Assembly: GCA_030686995.1 (NCBI GenBank)
Contig: CM060708.1
Span: 103,112,523-103,176,522 of the forward strand
Direction: 5' to 3'
DNA from: Artemisia argyi
Lineage: Eukaryota; Streptophyta; Magnoliopsida; Asterales; Asteraceae
DNA length: 64,000 bases
Shown here: one piece after another, positions 1-10,936 of the stretch
Layout: each line of letters starts with the position of its first letter
Position numbering within the stretch: position 1 is the first letter of the stretch
Translations under genes and position numbers: made by a program
Notes under the pieces: generated by a model
What the model was told of the DNA's origin: nothing
What the model saw: only the letters and a program-made list of their open reading frames with translations
Databases searched by the model: none

Positions 1-154
1 CATGACTAATCTATTCATTACTTGACATGTGTCTCATTCATTTTATCTTTCCTCATCTCTACTCTTCATCTTGCCACATGTCTCAATCATCTTGTTAGGC
101 ATATATTTAGGCACAAGTTTTAGGCATGAGAATCATTTTCCATGAAATATTTTA

Positions 155-390
155 AGGGTTTTGCTAACGACAAGTTTAAGGGTTGTCGTTAAGCAAATAT
201 GTTTTATTACAATACCATTTATGAATACTTCTGATTAGATGATAATTTCGAAAAAAGTGAAGACATTTAGGACATAATGATTACACAATTGACACTTGAT
301 TGTGATTGGTTGAATTTCATTCTTACATACAATTGCAATAAAATCATGTCTCTTAACAACAACCCTTAGGACTATTATTAGCAAAACCCT
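155..390. mobile_element. Small MITE-like inverted-repeat element
   Basis: A 13-bp perfect terminal inverted repeat, AGGGTTTTGCTAA at 155-167 and its complement at 378-390, encloses about 236 bp without coding capacity. The sequence just inside the ends (ACGACAAG on the left, an ACAACCCTTAGG stretch on the right) is also partly complementary. The flanks are T/A-rich and no unambiguous target-site duplication could be read, so the superfamily is left open. Confidence 0.6.
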
Positions 391-395
391 ATTTT

Positions 396-396
<1 letters not shown>

Positions 397-463
<67 letters not shown>
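397..463. repeat. (AAT)n/(ATT)n microsatellite
   Basis: An uninterrupted run of AAT triplets switches to ATT triplets in the middle, forming a perfect self-complementary simple repeat. It adjoins the right end of the MITE. Confidence 0.9.
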
Positions 464-465
<2 letters not shown>

Positions 466-1358
466 ACGTTAGTTAACTTCCTTTTATTGGTACACATGTA
501 TAAATTTATCTAACTATTATTTTTTTTTTTTTATTTATTTATTTTTTTTTTTTAAAGATATTGATAAAATTAACTTAAAAATGTTGTTTATTCTAATCGC
601 TGTCTAACTTGGAGATTTTATTTTGAGCTTTCAGCTCTGGAGAAGCTTTAAAATATATGTTCTTACTAGACATGCCTTTAATCTAATAACATAAAATGCA
701 AGTGAAATAGTGACATAAAACCTTACTTTTAATTTAGACTAAATCATCCAGTAGTAGTTAAAAAAATGTTTAAAGAAAATGAAGATATATATGTCTTTGT
801 TAACACTAATGAATATGTGTTTCATGCTTATTTGGAACAAAAAGATTCGATATCTTGAACCTCTCATTAATTCAGCATACTTAAGTTATATATTATATTT
901 GACAGTCTAAGAAGTTTATACATAGTGAAAATCAATTTATATAATGAAAATGTTTTTGAATATAAGATTTATGAAGACATGACACAACTATATATAAACT
1001 TTTATCATTATGGTTGCCAAGAAGGTAGTAAAAGATATCTATACTACAATGCAATTCATAGTGCTCTTCCTAAGTGTCCGTTTTTCAAACCGGAAAGTTA
1101 AAATAATCGTTTTTCCTATCATGTTCGGGGATGGGATCACATTCCCTGCCCTGATCCCGCCATTTCATTCTTACCTTTTTTTTTTTTTTTTGAAAGTATA
1201 CGGCTGAAGTTCCAATTTTGTACGCACATAAATGATCAGTCATACCTCTTTTGTCAGAAATTAGTATATGCATTACCTTGTATGATGCACATGTTTTCTT
1301 GCAGATTATAACTAAAATCAAATACTCATCTTTTTCAAAACATCCGATTGGAAATTAG

Positions 1359-4300
1359 GGACTTGTAGAAATGGAGTGTCAAAAATGGGCAAGTAAAGGT
1401 ATAAACATACACTACCAAGTTAGGGACAATCGGAAGGGGTACAAAGCTGGAGCTCTTAAAGAAGGCTTAAAGCATCAATATGCTTATGAGTGTGAGTATG
1501 TTGCAATCTTTGATGCTGATTTCCAACCCGAACCTGATTTTCTGAGACAAACAATACCCTATCTTCATCTTAACCGGGAACTTGGTCTCGTTCAAGCGCG
1601 TTGGAAATTTGGTAAATATCCTTTAAAATTCACTGCACTTTGGTATCTAATGTTTTTCCAATAATTTAAGAATTAAAGAGGCTGTCAAACTATAAATTGT
1701 GGCAATGTACTGATTTATTTTGTATGTTTTGCACAAAGCTTTGAAGAATTTAACTTTTTTTTTTTTTTTTTTTTTTTTTCCTAAAAGCCAAATTCAGGAA
1801 GGAAGAAGTTTTGTTTGATTTTAATAATTCAAACGAGTTATGCATAGTAATGTTTTGACATCTAGTTCTACATATGTAGTTTTCAAAAGATTTGGTTTTG
1901 CTATTCAAAAAGGGCTAGCAGCACAGCTTGTTGCCCGTTTGCTTTCCACCTCTATGTAAATCCAAATATTTACTTTCATTTTATAAAGACCTTGTTTATT
2001 ATAATTCAACTTCTACACAATAAATTGAGTATATTGGAAAAATCGTCCATCTGGCTTGACCAAATTACATGCGCAGTCCCTACAACGTTAGAATAGGGTT
2101 GTCGTCCCTGTAAGAAACTTTAGAGTGTAATATTTGTGCCCGGCCTATGTTAAATGACTAAATACCCTTTGACTCATTCCCCTTTCATTTCCCTTTGAAT
2201 TTAATTTTCATTTAGATTAAAAATGATGAACGCACACAAAGATACACATATGCATACTCCTATGTTTAATTTATATGTTAAGACTTTAGATAATAACTAG
2301 TATGATATCCGTACTAATGAGCAGAGTAAACCTTTTTACATGTAAGCCAAGAATACAGCATTATTGCTACTTCTTAATTTCGATGGTAACATGTTGACTT
2401 GGGGTATTACATAAAGGATTTTCAACATAAATCACCATTTTCCAAACATGCATGATAAGGAAGTAGAGTGCTGGATTGGGATTGGCTGGTAGAGAAAGTG
2501 AGTAATATAATTAACCAGTAGGAGGAAGTTACTTTCCAGTATAAATAGATAGAAATAGTTAGTGTTCACACTGACCAAAGCTGTTTAGCAAAGTTGCAAA
2601 CCAAGCTGGTTTGCTCGATGGTCTTAGGTGGTGCAATTTGGGCAAAGGTGTTTGAAGTTCTTAAGTGGATATATCAAGCATATATGGGTCATGGCAACTT
2701 CTGAGAAATCTAACAACTCTGCCATGGTCCTTTGCTCTACTGTTCTTATAACATACATTAATATTTTCTTAGAAACATGTAAAATAAATTGTAATAACTT
2801 TAGTACGAAAAATATGAAAACTTTCATACACATAAGAGGAACTTAAACCCAATATATTATAGACACTAACGTTCACTTGAATCTTTTGTATGTATAATGA
2901 CCGGCGTTAGATTAATTATAGACACTAAAGTTCACTTGAATCTTTTTTAAGTAAAACATTTTATGGTGCATAATATGTGAATACTAAGTTTTGATTTAAG
3001 CTAATTATACGTTTGTGACGCTATTACATTGCAGTGAATTCAAATGAATGCTTAATGACAAGAATGCAAGAGATGTCACTTGACTACCATTTCAAAGTTG
3101 AGCAAGAATCGGGTTCTTCATCGTATGCCTTTTTTGGATTCAATGGTAAACAAACTTGATTTTTAAAATTCATGCTTTATTTATTTATTTATTTTTGTGT
3201 GGTTCTCTTAGCAATAACAGAAAAATAAGTAAGAATCAGCCATCTCAATGGTGGAATACTATGTTGGCGCGTGTAGTTCCATTATTATTATTTTTTTTGA
3301 AAAGGATGTGGTTCCATTATTATTTGATGATTTAACAATATTATTGATTTATTATCTAAAAATTCTGTAGGAACTGCCGGAGTTTGGCGAATGGCTGCAC
3401 TTAATGAGGCTGGAGGATGGCAGGACCGTACCACAGTTGAAGATATGGATTTGGCGGTGCGAGCTACTCTTAAAGGATGGAAGTTCTTGTACCTTGGTTC
3501 TATAAAGGTAAACTAGCGCACCTACAGTACTGACAAATGAGAGATTAAGAAATATAAAGATAATATGTAGATCTATATATGGCCGCAGAGATAATTTAGT
3601 ATGCTAGCATAAATTACATTGGTATATAAATCGATCCCATCTTAATCATAAATTTAGTTTCTGAAATACAGGTAAAAAATGAATTGCCGAGTACATTTAA
3701 AGCTTATCGTTACCAGCAACATCGTTGGTCTTGTGGTCCCGCAAATCTTTTCAGGAAAATGGTATTGGACATTCTAAGAAACAAGGTTTGATCATAACAA
3801 CTGGATATTTATTCGATATGTGGTGAGATTATATACTATTAGTGAATAACGGTGTGAAATTTACTCTTTTGTCCAGAGAGTGCCATTACGGAAGAAGCTG
3901 TATGTGATCTACAGTTTCTTCTTTGTAAGAAAGGTTGTAGCACATATTGTTACGTTCATGCTCTACTGTGTTGTAATTCCAACAACGATCTTGGTACCCG
4001 AAGTTCCAATTCCAAAGTGGGGCTCAGTTTACATCCCAGTTATCATCACACTTATGAATGCAGTTGGAACTCCCAGGTTTCTAGGTCTTCGATTTCTAAA
4101 CTTTTGTTACCAGGAATTCTTTTTGTAGTTGTGACTTAACCCTACATGCTCATTTGTAGGTCTTTCCATTTGGTGGTGATTTGGATTCTGTTTGAGAATG
4201 TCATGTCCCTCCACCGGACAAAAGCTACTTTCATTGGACTTTTTGAGACCAACAGAGTGAATGAATGGGTCGTCACTGAAAAGCATGGGGATGCATCAAA

Positions 4301-4711
4301 AGATTCATCAAAACCACTTATAAACCGTCGCTTCAATATCAGCGAGAGGTACTTTTTCCTAATACTCTGATATAAACAAGAATTAGAAAGTATGGGCTCT
4401 GCTTTTTTAGTGGTTTCGAAAATATAAAGAATTTTATGAACGTAAGAGTACTTGATGAATGGGCTCTGCTTAAATTTATGATACCAAATTATGAACAATA
4501 TCTTCTTGTAATAGTTAACTAAATAAATAATTATATGGATCCTTACAGATTTCATATTCTAGAGCTTAGTGTGGGCGTGTTCCTCCTCATAAGTGGTAGC
4601 TTGGATTTTGCATTTGGGCAGTATCGCTACTACATATACATATATCTACAAGCTATAGCGTTTTTAATAATGGGTTCCGGTTATGTTGGCACTCGTCCTC
4701 CCAACACTTAG
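1359..4711 (+). CDS. CSLA: Glucomannan 4-beta-mannosyltransferase (cellulose synthase-like A), 3' seven exons
   Basis: CSLA enzymes are Golgi-membrane GT2 glycosyltransferases that build the mannan/glucomannan backbone from GDP-mannose (and GDP-glucose). Seven exons can be joined in frame with GT-AG introns: 1359-1611, 3035-3145, 3371-3507, 3672-3785, 3877-4076, 4160-4348 and 4549-4711, giving 388 residues and a TAG stop. The GT2 motifs are visible: DAD at 1512-1520, the VEDMD (TED-type) motif in exon 3, and QQHRW at 3714-3728. Hydrophobic membrane segments follow in exons 5-7. The protein ends GTRPPNT, at the usual family C-terminus. Usual length is about 530 residues, so roughly 140 N-terminal residues, including the first membrane segment and the first catalytic Asp region, are missing. 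Either those exons lie beyond a long intron left of the window or the gene is 5'-truncated. All seven visible exons are open with good splice sites, which favours a functional gene continuing upstream. CSLA9-like by impression; the paralogue is not certain. Confidence 0.88.
1612..3034 (+). other. Large CSLA intron
   Basis: This 1.42-kb intron starts GTAAAT after a split Val codon and ends TTGCAG before exon 2. It contains a long T-run (about 1753-1779) and sequence around 2040-2170 that looks like intergenic repeat, so part of its length probably comes from an old insertion. No coding region is seen in it. Confidence 0.7.
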
Positions 4712-4924
4712 GTGAGGTTATTCGTTCATCACATTTCGTTCTTGCATTTTGATCAACATTCATTTTATATTTTCTTTTCGTCCTTCCTACACCATACAAG
4801 CTTTGGATGACTGAGAACATGTGACTTTTATTTAGTTAGTTTGCTAATTCTGGTGGTTGTCTCAATATTTTAGGTTTCTTTTGTAATTTAAAGAACAAAC
4901 AAATTAGCAACAACAGATTCTTTA

Positions 4925-5020
4925 CACATAAGAAAAGAAGACATTCAAAGAAAGGAAGAGTTGGCTGGTTGCACATAAGAAAAAGAAGACATTGAAAGAA
5001 AGGAAAAGTTGGCTGGGGTC
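4925..5020. repeat. Two-copy tandem repeat of 47 bp
   Basis: The unit beginning CACATAAGAAAA is present at 4925-4971 and again, with a few substitutions and a one-base insertion, from 4972. It lies about 200 bp beyond the CSLA stop codon, possibly in or near the 3' UTR. Confidence 0.8.
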
Positions 5021-5170
5021 TCACCAAAGGTTATGAAGTAAAAAGTCGTATTTATATTTATCGGTACATGTAGTTATTGTTTTGTAACGAGAAAATAAGG
5101 ACCACGCGTTGCGGCGGATCCAATTTGTCATCTAGTTTTTTGGGAATGTGTTTCCGTTTTTCTTTTATTA

Positions 5171-5495
5171 GACTCATGCTAATGGGAGTTGCCTCTCAAC
5201 CACAACCCTATAAAAGCAACGCGTTGCCCCATTAGCTCACCCTAAAGCGACGCATCACCAAGCAACCATTTTAAAGATGTGGTTGCTCACCCAACCGAAA
5301 CATTTGCAAGATTTGTGTGTGTAGTTTATTTTATTTGTTTTATGGAGTATATTTTTTGTTGTAGTTTTCGGGGTCGCTTTTGTGGTCACCACTAGCTAGT
5401 TATGGTTGGGGTGGAGTTGTGGAGAGAGAAAGCTGAGGTGGCGCTGACGTGACGGGGTTGCTTTTATGAAAATGGTGTTGCCATTAGCATTAGTC
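5171..5495. mobile_element. MITE with TTA target duplication (PIF/Harbinger- or Tourist-like)
   Basis: Imperfect terminal inverted repeats begin GACTCATGCTAATGG on the left (from 5171) and GACTAATGCTAATGG on the complementary right end (to 5495). The element is flanked by the trinucleotide TTA at 5168-5170 and 5496-5498. Inner segments (TATAAAAGCAAC near 5211 and GTTGCTTTTAT near 5458) are also complementary, so the whole 325 bp can fold back. A 3-bp TTA duplication is typical of PIF/Harbinger-derived MITEs, but the terminal sequence itself was not matched to a named family. Confidence 0.65.
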
Positions 5496-5498
5496 TTA

Positions 5499-7387
5499 GT
5501 GCAACGATTTTTTATTAAGCAACCATTTAGCTATTGTGAGTTTGTGACTATATTTCGTAAAGGTATTTTTTATGTACATATATTTAGCACATGTGCATAA
5601 CTTTTTTTTTTTTATGTCACTATATAATTAAAAGAAAAGTCCCAATTAAAACCCTCCTCGTACACATACACTTGAGTCGGGCCAAAACAAATCTACTTTC
5701 AAGCACGTCTATCTCTAACACTTATAGGAGTTAATATAAATCTACGAAACTTCATAAAATTGTATGCTTTTTGGGCTGACTTATTGGGCTTATTTAAACA
5801 ACCACGTTTCGTTAGGGATTTGTATATATAATGGTAATGGTAATATTATTTCATTGGAAAATGATTGGGAAGCCTAATTATGTGCCTAAACATGTGTGTT
5901 ATGATCATGATGGTTTGTGATTTCCAATTATTATCAAATAGTTAAAGAAATAACTACCTAAAATAGCTAGGTAACTTATTTGTATCAGGTAATTCTTTTG
6001 GGCTTTTCTTAGCACAGCTGTAGTTAGTTCTAAGGTTGTAATGAAATGCTTCGATTAAGGGAAAAATATCGTTTACATGCATACTCTTTTTTATGATCTA
6101 ATTTTTCTTTAGCAGATAGATATGTACAAGTTAAGATAGATGGAGCACGTACAGCGGTATTTCTACACAGATGGTCTTTTTTATCAGGATACTTTAAGAT
6201 TGTATATTAGTATGTTCATATCTTTTTCTAAACTGACTTTTTTCGAAAAGAAATTATTCACACACAAAAACTATATAATTTTAACTACATATAATGGATG
6301 AATCCCTTTTTCTCCATTAAATGTTACGAAATTTTAAACTTAAATTAAGCAATACAAATAGTAAATACAAATAGTAAAGCATATTATACAAATCATTCAA
6401 ACACAAAAAAACAACAATTTAAGAAATAAAAATAATAAAGCTAAGAGTACAACATCTTTAATGCCCTAACACATCTTTACAACAATTATAATTAGGTGTT
6501 AACCTTCAAATGCCCCCTCGTTCAAAAATACAAGTTACTAATATGGTCATCATAATCCAGACACTTAAATGGATTGAAAAAAATCGTACATGTCAAAGTA
6601 CGAAAAATTTCAGGTGGTTTATAAAGTATGAAAATTTGTAGCTTTTTAATGACGTAATTCATATTTTGTTAAGGAATGTCATTTATAGATTTACAAATTA
6701 TATATTTGCATGAACTAGTGTATACTACTCTATGTTTACACGTTACATAATATTATGACGAATATTAAACAACATTTATTGACTAGCAAGTACCTTTCAC
6801 GATTAATCATCACAACTTCGTAATACTACTAACTACCGTTTTCGTATAGCCATTGCATCGCGATTCACGGGTACTCAACGATATTTATATAAGATAATGT
6901 GCGTTAAAGTTATTCCCTAAAATTATTGTCATGCGTAAAATTATTATCACGAAAAATATATAATCGAATATTATTGTTCCCCAAAAGCTTTGATTACAGG
7001 ATACCCGCCGCTACAACGCGTGAGTAACCTGCTAGTATCTAAGTAATAGTTCACACATTCTTAATCGAGGCTTTGAACTCACGATCTTTAATAAATATAT
7101 TACCCATATACATGCTTTAGCCGTTATTTCATATAAATCTGTAAATATGTGAACTAAATACTGATCGTCATGTGTATTTATTATAACTACAATGCAATGT
7201 CCTAAACAATGTAAATATTGGTCCAATGAAATAATCAAAATATATTAGACGCATGCATTGAAGAGATGAACACAATACGTAAAAATGGAGCTAGCTTGTA
7301 TAAGCAGTTTTAGGTTAAGTTAGGCCGGGTACTAAAAGACAAGTATGGCATGTATTCACTTAAAAAGAAATGAAATATGGTTTTGAT
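5499..7387. other. Intergenic AT-rich DNA
   Basis: No gene, RNA or well-bounded repeat could be supported in these 1.9 kb. The only longer open frames (for example 7032-7238, -) have no recognisable features. Confidence 0.5.
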
Positions 7388-8436
7388 AATTTAAAATCAA
7401 AATATGTTAGATAGCTTTACTTGAAGAAAAAATTTGGAAACATTTGTTGGTGCAAATATGAACATGTATCTCTTTTAGGTTTTAATGATAACAAATACAT
7501 ATTATGAGACTTGTCAAATCGTTAGCGAAAACTCAAAACAAAAGCAAACGAAAACAAAACGTTTTGTACACTAGACCCCCTCACCATTCATGAGATTTAG
7601 GGTCAAAGGCCTTGAGCTCCTCCATTCCTTTTTGAAACTGAACCACAGTGGTTGTTGTTGCACACCTTCACAGAAGATCTTTGTAAATCCTTCCTTTGAA
7701 AGTCTGCTTCACGTTGTCATAGATGTGTCTAACATAGTATCTTTGTTCAGCAGAAGGAAAAAAATTGTGCAATAGCTGGTAGAACACCTTGTTACAAGTA
7801 AGACATAGTGGATTAAAACAATGCTTTTGTATAATGAATTTGATAAAACCAGTGTTAATGGAATTGATTCTACCTTTTGTCAATCTAAAAGGAAAGTGTA
7901 GTTATAGTTTGGTTGTAAATCATAGTCATCACTTAGATTTTGTAGGAACCATAACCAAGAACTCTTACACTCAGTATCAACAATAGCATATGTAAAAGGG
8001 TAAATACCATTGTTACTATCAATACCAACATTCGTCAAAATTTGCCCTGTAAATGGCCCTTTTATAAAGCTTCATCCAACCCAAATATCTATTTTCTTAT
8101 AGCTCTATATCCAGCTTTAAGTGCACCAATACACATATAAATTCTTTTGAATACCGTTGAATTAAGAGTGAGATATGTGTTGCTTACGTAGATCTTGACT
8201 GTTGTGTTTATCTTTCTTGCTTTGAACTTCATAGTATAATGCCGAAGGAAGGCATACTGTTGTTGATAATCACCTATCATATTCTTCACTACAAATTCCT
8301 TTGCCCTAACAAATTTATGCTTTGATATGGTTATATGGAAATTCTTATTCAATTCATGTTGTAATGGCTTAATTGGGATTTCAAGATTGGTATAAACTAT
8401 TTTGCTAACATCTATTGAAAGAAACATAGATGTTGC
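7388..8436 (-). repeat. Tandem duplication inside the MULE, copy 1
   Basis: About 1049 bp starting AATTTAAAATCAAAATATG matches the directly adjoining 8437-9485 over its whole length with roughly 10% differences by eye. In this copy the codon after the second catalytic Asp has become a stop (GAT TGA). Confidence 0.85.
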
Positions 8437-9485
8437 AATTTAAAAGCAAAATATGTTAGATGGCTTTACTTGAAGAACAAATCTGGAAACATGTGTTGGT
8501 GCAAATATGTACATGTATCTCCTTTAGGTTTTAATGATAATAAATATATATTATGAGACTTGTAAAATCGTTAGTGATAACTCAAGACAAAAACAAATGA
8601 AAACAAAACGTCTTGCACACTAGACCCGCTCACCACTAATGAGCTTTAGGGTCAAAGGCTTTGAGTTCCTCCATTCCTTTATGAAACTGAACCACAGTGG
8701 TTGTTGTTGCACACCTAAACAAAAGATCTTGGTAAATCCTTCCTTTGAAAGTCTGCTTCAAGGAGTCATAGATGCGTCTAACATAGTATCTTTGTTCAGC
8801 AAAAGGAAAAAAAGCTGTGTAATAGCTGGTAGAATACCTTGTTACAAGTAAGACATAATGGATTAAAAAAAATGCTTATGAGTAATGAATTTGATAAAAG
8901 TAGTGTTAATGGAATTGATTCTACCTTTTGTCTACCTAAAAGGAAAGTGTAGTTATAGTTTCTTTGTAAATCATGGTGATCACCTAGATTCTTTAGGAAC
9001 CATAACCAAGAACTCTTACACTCAGCCTCAACAATAGCATATGCAAAAGGGTAAATACCATTGCAACCATCAATACCATTAGTCGTCAAAATTCGCCTTG
9101 TAAATGGTCCTTTTATTAAAGTACCATCCAACCCAAATATCTATTTTCTTTTAGCTCTATATCCAGCTTTAAGTGCACCAATGCACATATAAATTCTTTT
9201 GATTACCCTTGAATTAATAGTGAGATCTGTGTTGGTTCCACCTGGATCTTAACTATTATGTCTATGTTTCTTGCTTTGAGCTTCATAGCATAATCTCGAA
9301 GGAGGGCATACCGTTGTTGATAATCACCTATCATATTCTTCACAGCAAATTCCTTTGCCCAAAAGCTTTATGATTTGATATGGTTATATGGAACTTCTTA
9401 TGCAATTCATGATTTAAAGCCTTAATTGGGATTTCAGGATTGGTAGAAACTATTTTGCTGACATCTGTTGAAAGAAACCTAGATG
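8437..9485 (-). repeat. Tandem duplication inside the MULE, copy 2
   Basis: This is the second unit of the 1.05-kb duplication. Here the second catalytic Asp itself is replaced by Gly (GGT AGA, reading FLLGRQK), while the Arg that is a stop in copy 1 is retained. The boundary near 9485 is approximate, because similarity fades into unique MULE sequence. Confidence 0.8.
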
Positions 9486-10563
9486 TTGTAATTTTAACAT
9501 CTCTTGTTTGAAGACATTTATGAAGTCAGTCAATGTTTTAATCGACCAACACTGCACATCTCCCCCACTTTGAGACATGTAAGGTCTATGGGCAAGGGGT
9601 TTATGATTCTTGAATTTGTAACCTTTGCTCTTAACATCATTGCATTTCTTGTCCTTCATGTTTTTTCCTTTCGCAAATTGTCCCTGGACATTTGAGGTGG
9701 ATAGCATATCCCCTTCTCTGGGAGGTGATAATTAAATTTCTTGTAACCAACTAAAATGTCGTACTACCTAGCTCTCACCTTTAGTTTATCACATTGGAGA
9801 ACCAAAATAGCTCTCTTTGACTCCACTGCATGCACCTTCACCTTATCAGTCATTTGTTTTCTTGTACCAAACTCTTCTCCCAAAAATAATGCACCTTATA
9901 TGATTTTACTCTTACCATTGTAAGCCCTTTTTCATTTCCTTCGACCTTATCTTTCTTCTATTTACAAGCTGTTCATCATTACCCTCATTACAACTGTCAA
10001 GCTCATCAAGGTCAATGACACTTATAACAGACTTAATCCAAACTCTATTAGCTTCTCTCCTATTCTATTCAATGTTTGCATCCACCTCAAAGTGGAAGTC
10101 ATACATGTCAACTTATAGTTCTATTCCTGGTATCTCATTGACATCATGCTCAAAATCACTATCATCCCCTTTTGGTTCTTCCCTTTCTACACACTCATCT
10201 TCAATATCATCAACCACAGGTTCTTCCCTTTCTACAACTTCCTCGTCAACCTCTTGGTCAGTAGTATGAAAAAACACACCCTCATTTGCTAGAAATAACT
10301 CATCAATCATTTTTGCAATGTCTTCATCTATTGCAGGTCCTCATCCCAATTCACAACACTATCTTATTGGAATAAGTCATCTTCAAAAAATGTCTCAACT
10401 TGTTTATCCTTCTCAGGCATAAAACCACCCATCTGGTCATATTCACTCTCTTCTAAGAGATTTATGAAACTGAATGCATTGGATGAGAATGGTGGTACCT
10501 CAATTTCACAATGCATGAATCCTACATTAATAGCATTACTACTTTCAACCAATGTACAAACAT

Positions 10564-10922
10564 TGTAGGGTAAACATCAAGTCACAAACATGTAATCCAT
10601 GGTGGGAGTGAGTCGTTAGAGTAGAAGAGAAAGAAAGAAAAATGGGAACCTTGAGAGGATGAGAGAAAACTAGAAAGATTAGATTGATAATATGAGAAGG
10701 TCCAACCCTCTCCCTTGGTGGGAGAGGGGTATTTATACAAAGAAAAGAAAACGTCCACACCCAGGCTGTGGATCAGGCATACAGTGGGTAAAGACCCGTC
10801 CTTCTTCCACGATGTTACTTAAACTAATTCTAACTAATAAATAAACTAACTACGAGCTATCTTAATGCTATTACAATATTTAGGTGACCGAGTCTTTTAT
10901 AGGAATATTTGTATTCCTAACA
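10564..10922 (-). repeat. Element C 3' LTR
   Basis: 359 bp; in element sense it starts TGTTAGGAATAC and ends TTTACCCTACA. A TATA box (TATAAATA) is at 10730-10737, complement. It differs from the partner LTR at four sites (about 10754, 10763, 10766 and 10888). Confidence 0.95.
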
Positions 10923-10936
10923 ATATCCCCTTAAGC
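10923..10936 (-). other. Element C polypurine tract
   Basis: Directly upstream of the 3' LTR, the - strand reads CTTAAGGGGATAT, a typical Copia PPT for plus-strand priming. Confidence 0.8.

Larger units (their letters stand above)
1..1358. other. AT-rich flank upstream of the CSLA exons
   Basis: I see no exon of the CSLA gene here and no other credible coding region. Short open frames at 1010-1207 (+) and 1085-1321 (-) have no recognisable domain and run through poly-T tracts. The stretch holds a MITE (155-390), an AAT/ATT microsatellite (397-463) and several T-runs (for example 1177-1191). The part next to 1359 is probably intron. Confidence 0.5.
7388..10563 (-). pseudogene. Mutator-like (MULE/MuDR) transposase remnant
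   Basis: Read leftwards from 10552, the remnant begins with acidic Glu/Asp-rich stretches (10552-10364, then 10310-10113 in another frame), as in MULE N-termini. A linker follows (9707-9450) and then the transposase core. The core is recognisable at 9131-8796, with DGTLIKGPF, then a GIYPFAYAIVEAE-like segment and SSWLWFL, and again in a second copy further left. At 7668-7883 the motif VRHIYDNVKQTF is readable. At 8427-8089 the segment preceding the core (TTVKIYV, FKRIYMCIGALKAGYRA) is readable. Frames change repeatedly and stops are frequent, so the gene is dead. The core is present twice because of a 1.05-kb tandem duplication. Element C is inserted at 10563/23509, and sequence right of 23513 probably continues the MULE 5' part. 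No terminal inverted repeats were identified. Confidence 0.8.

Noticed and set aside
10015..10269. Ser/Thr-rich + strand frame
   Set aside because: Antisense shadow of the acidic MULE N-terminal region.
10545..10760. Frame in the element C LTR (repeated at 23119-23346)
   Set aside because: LTR sequence covering TATA and U3; not a gene.
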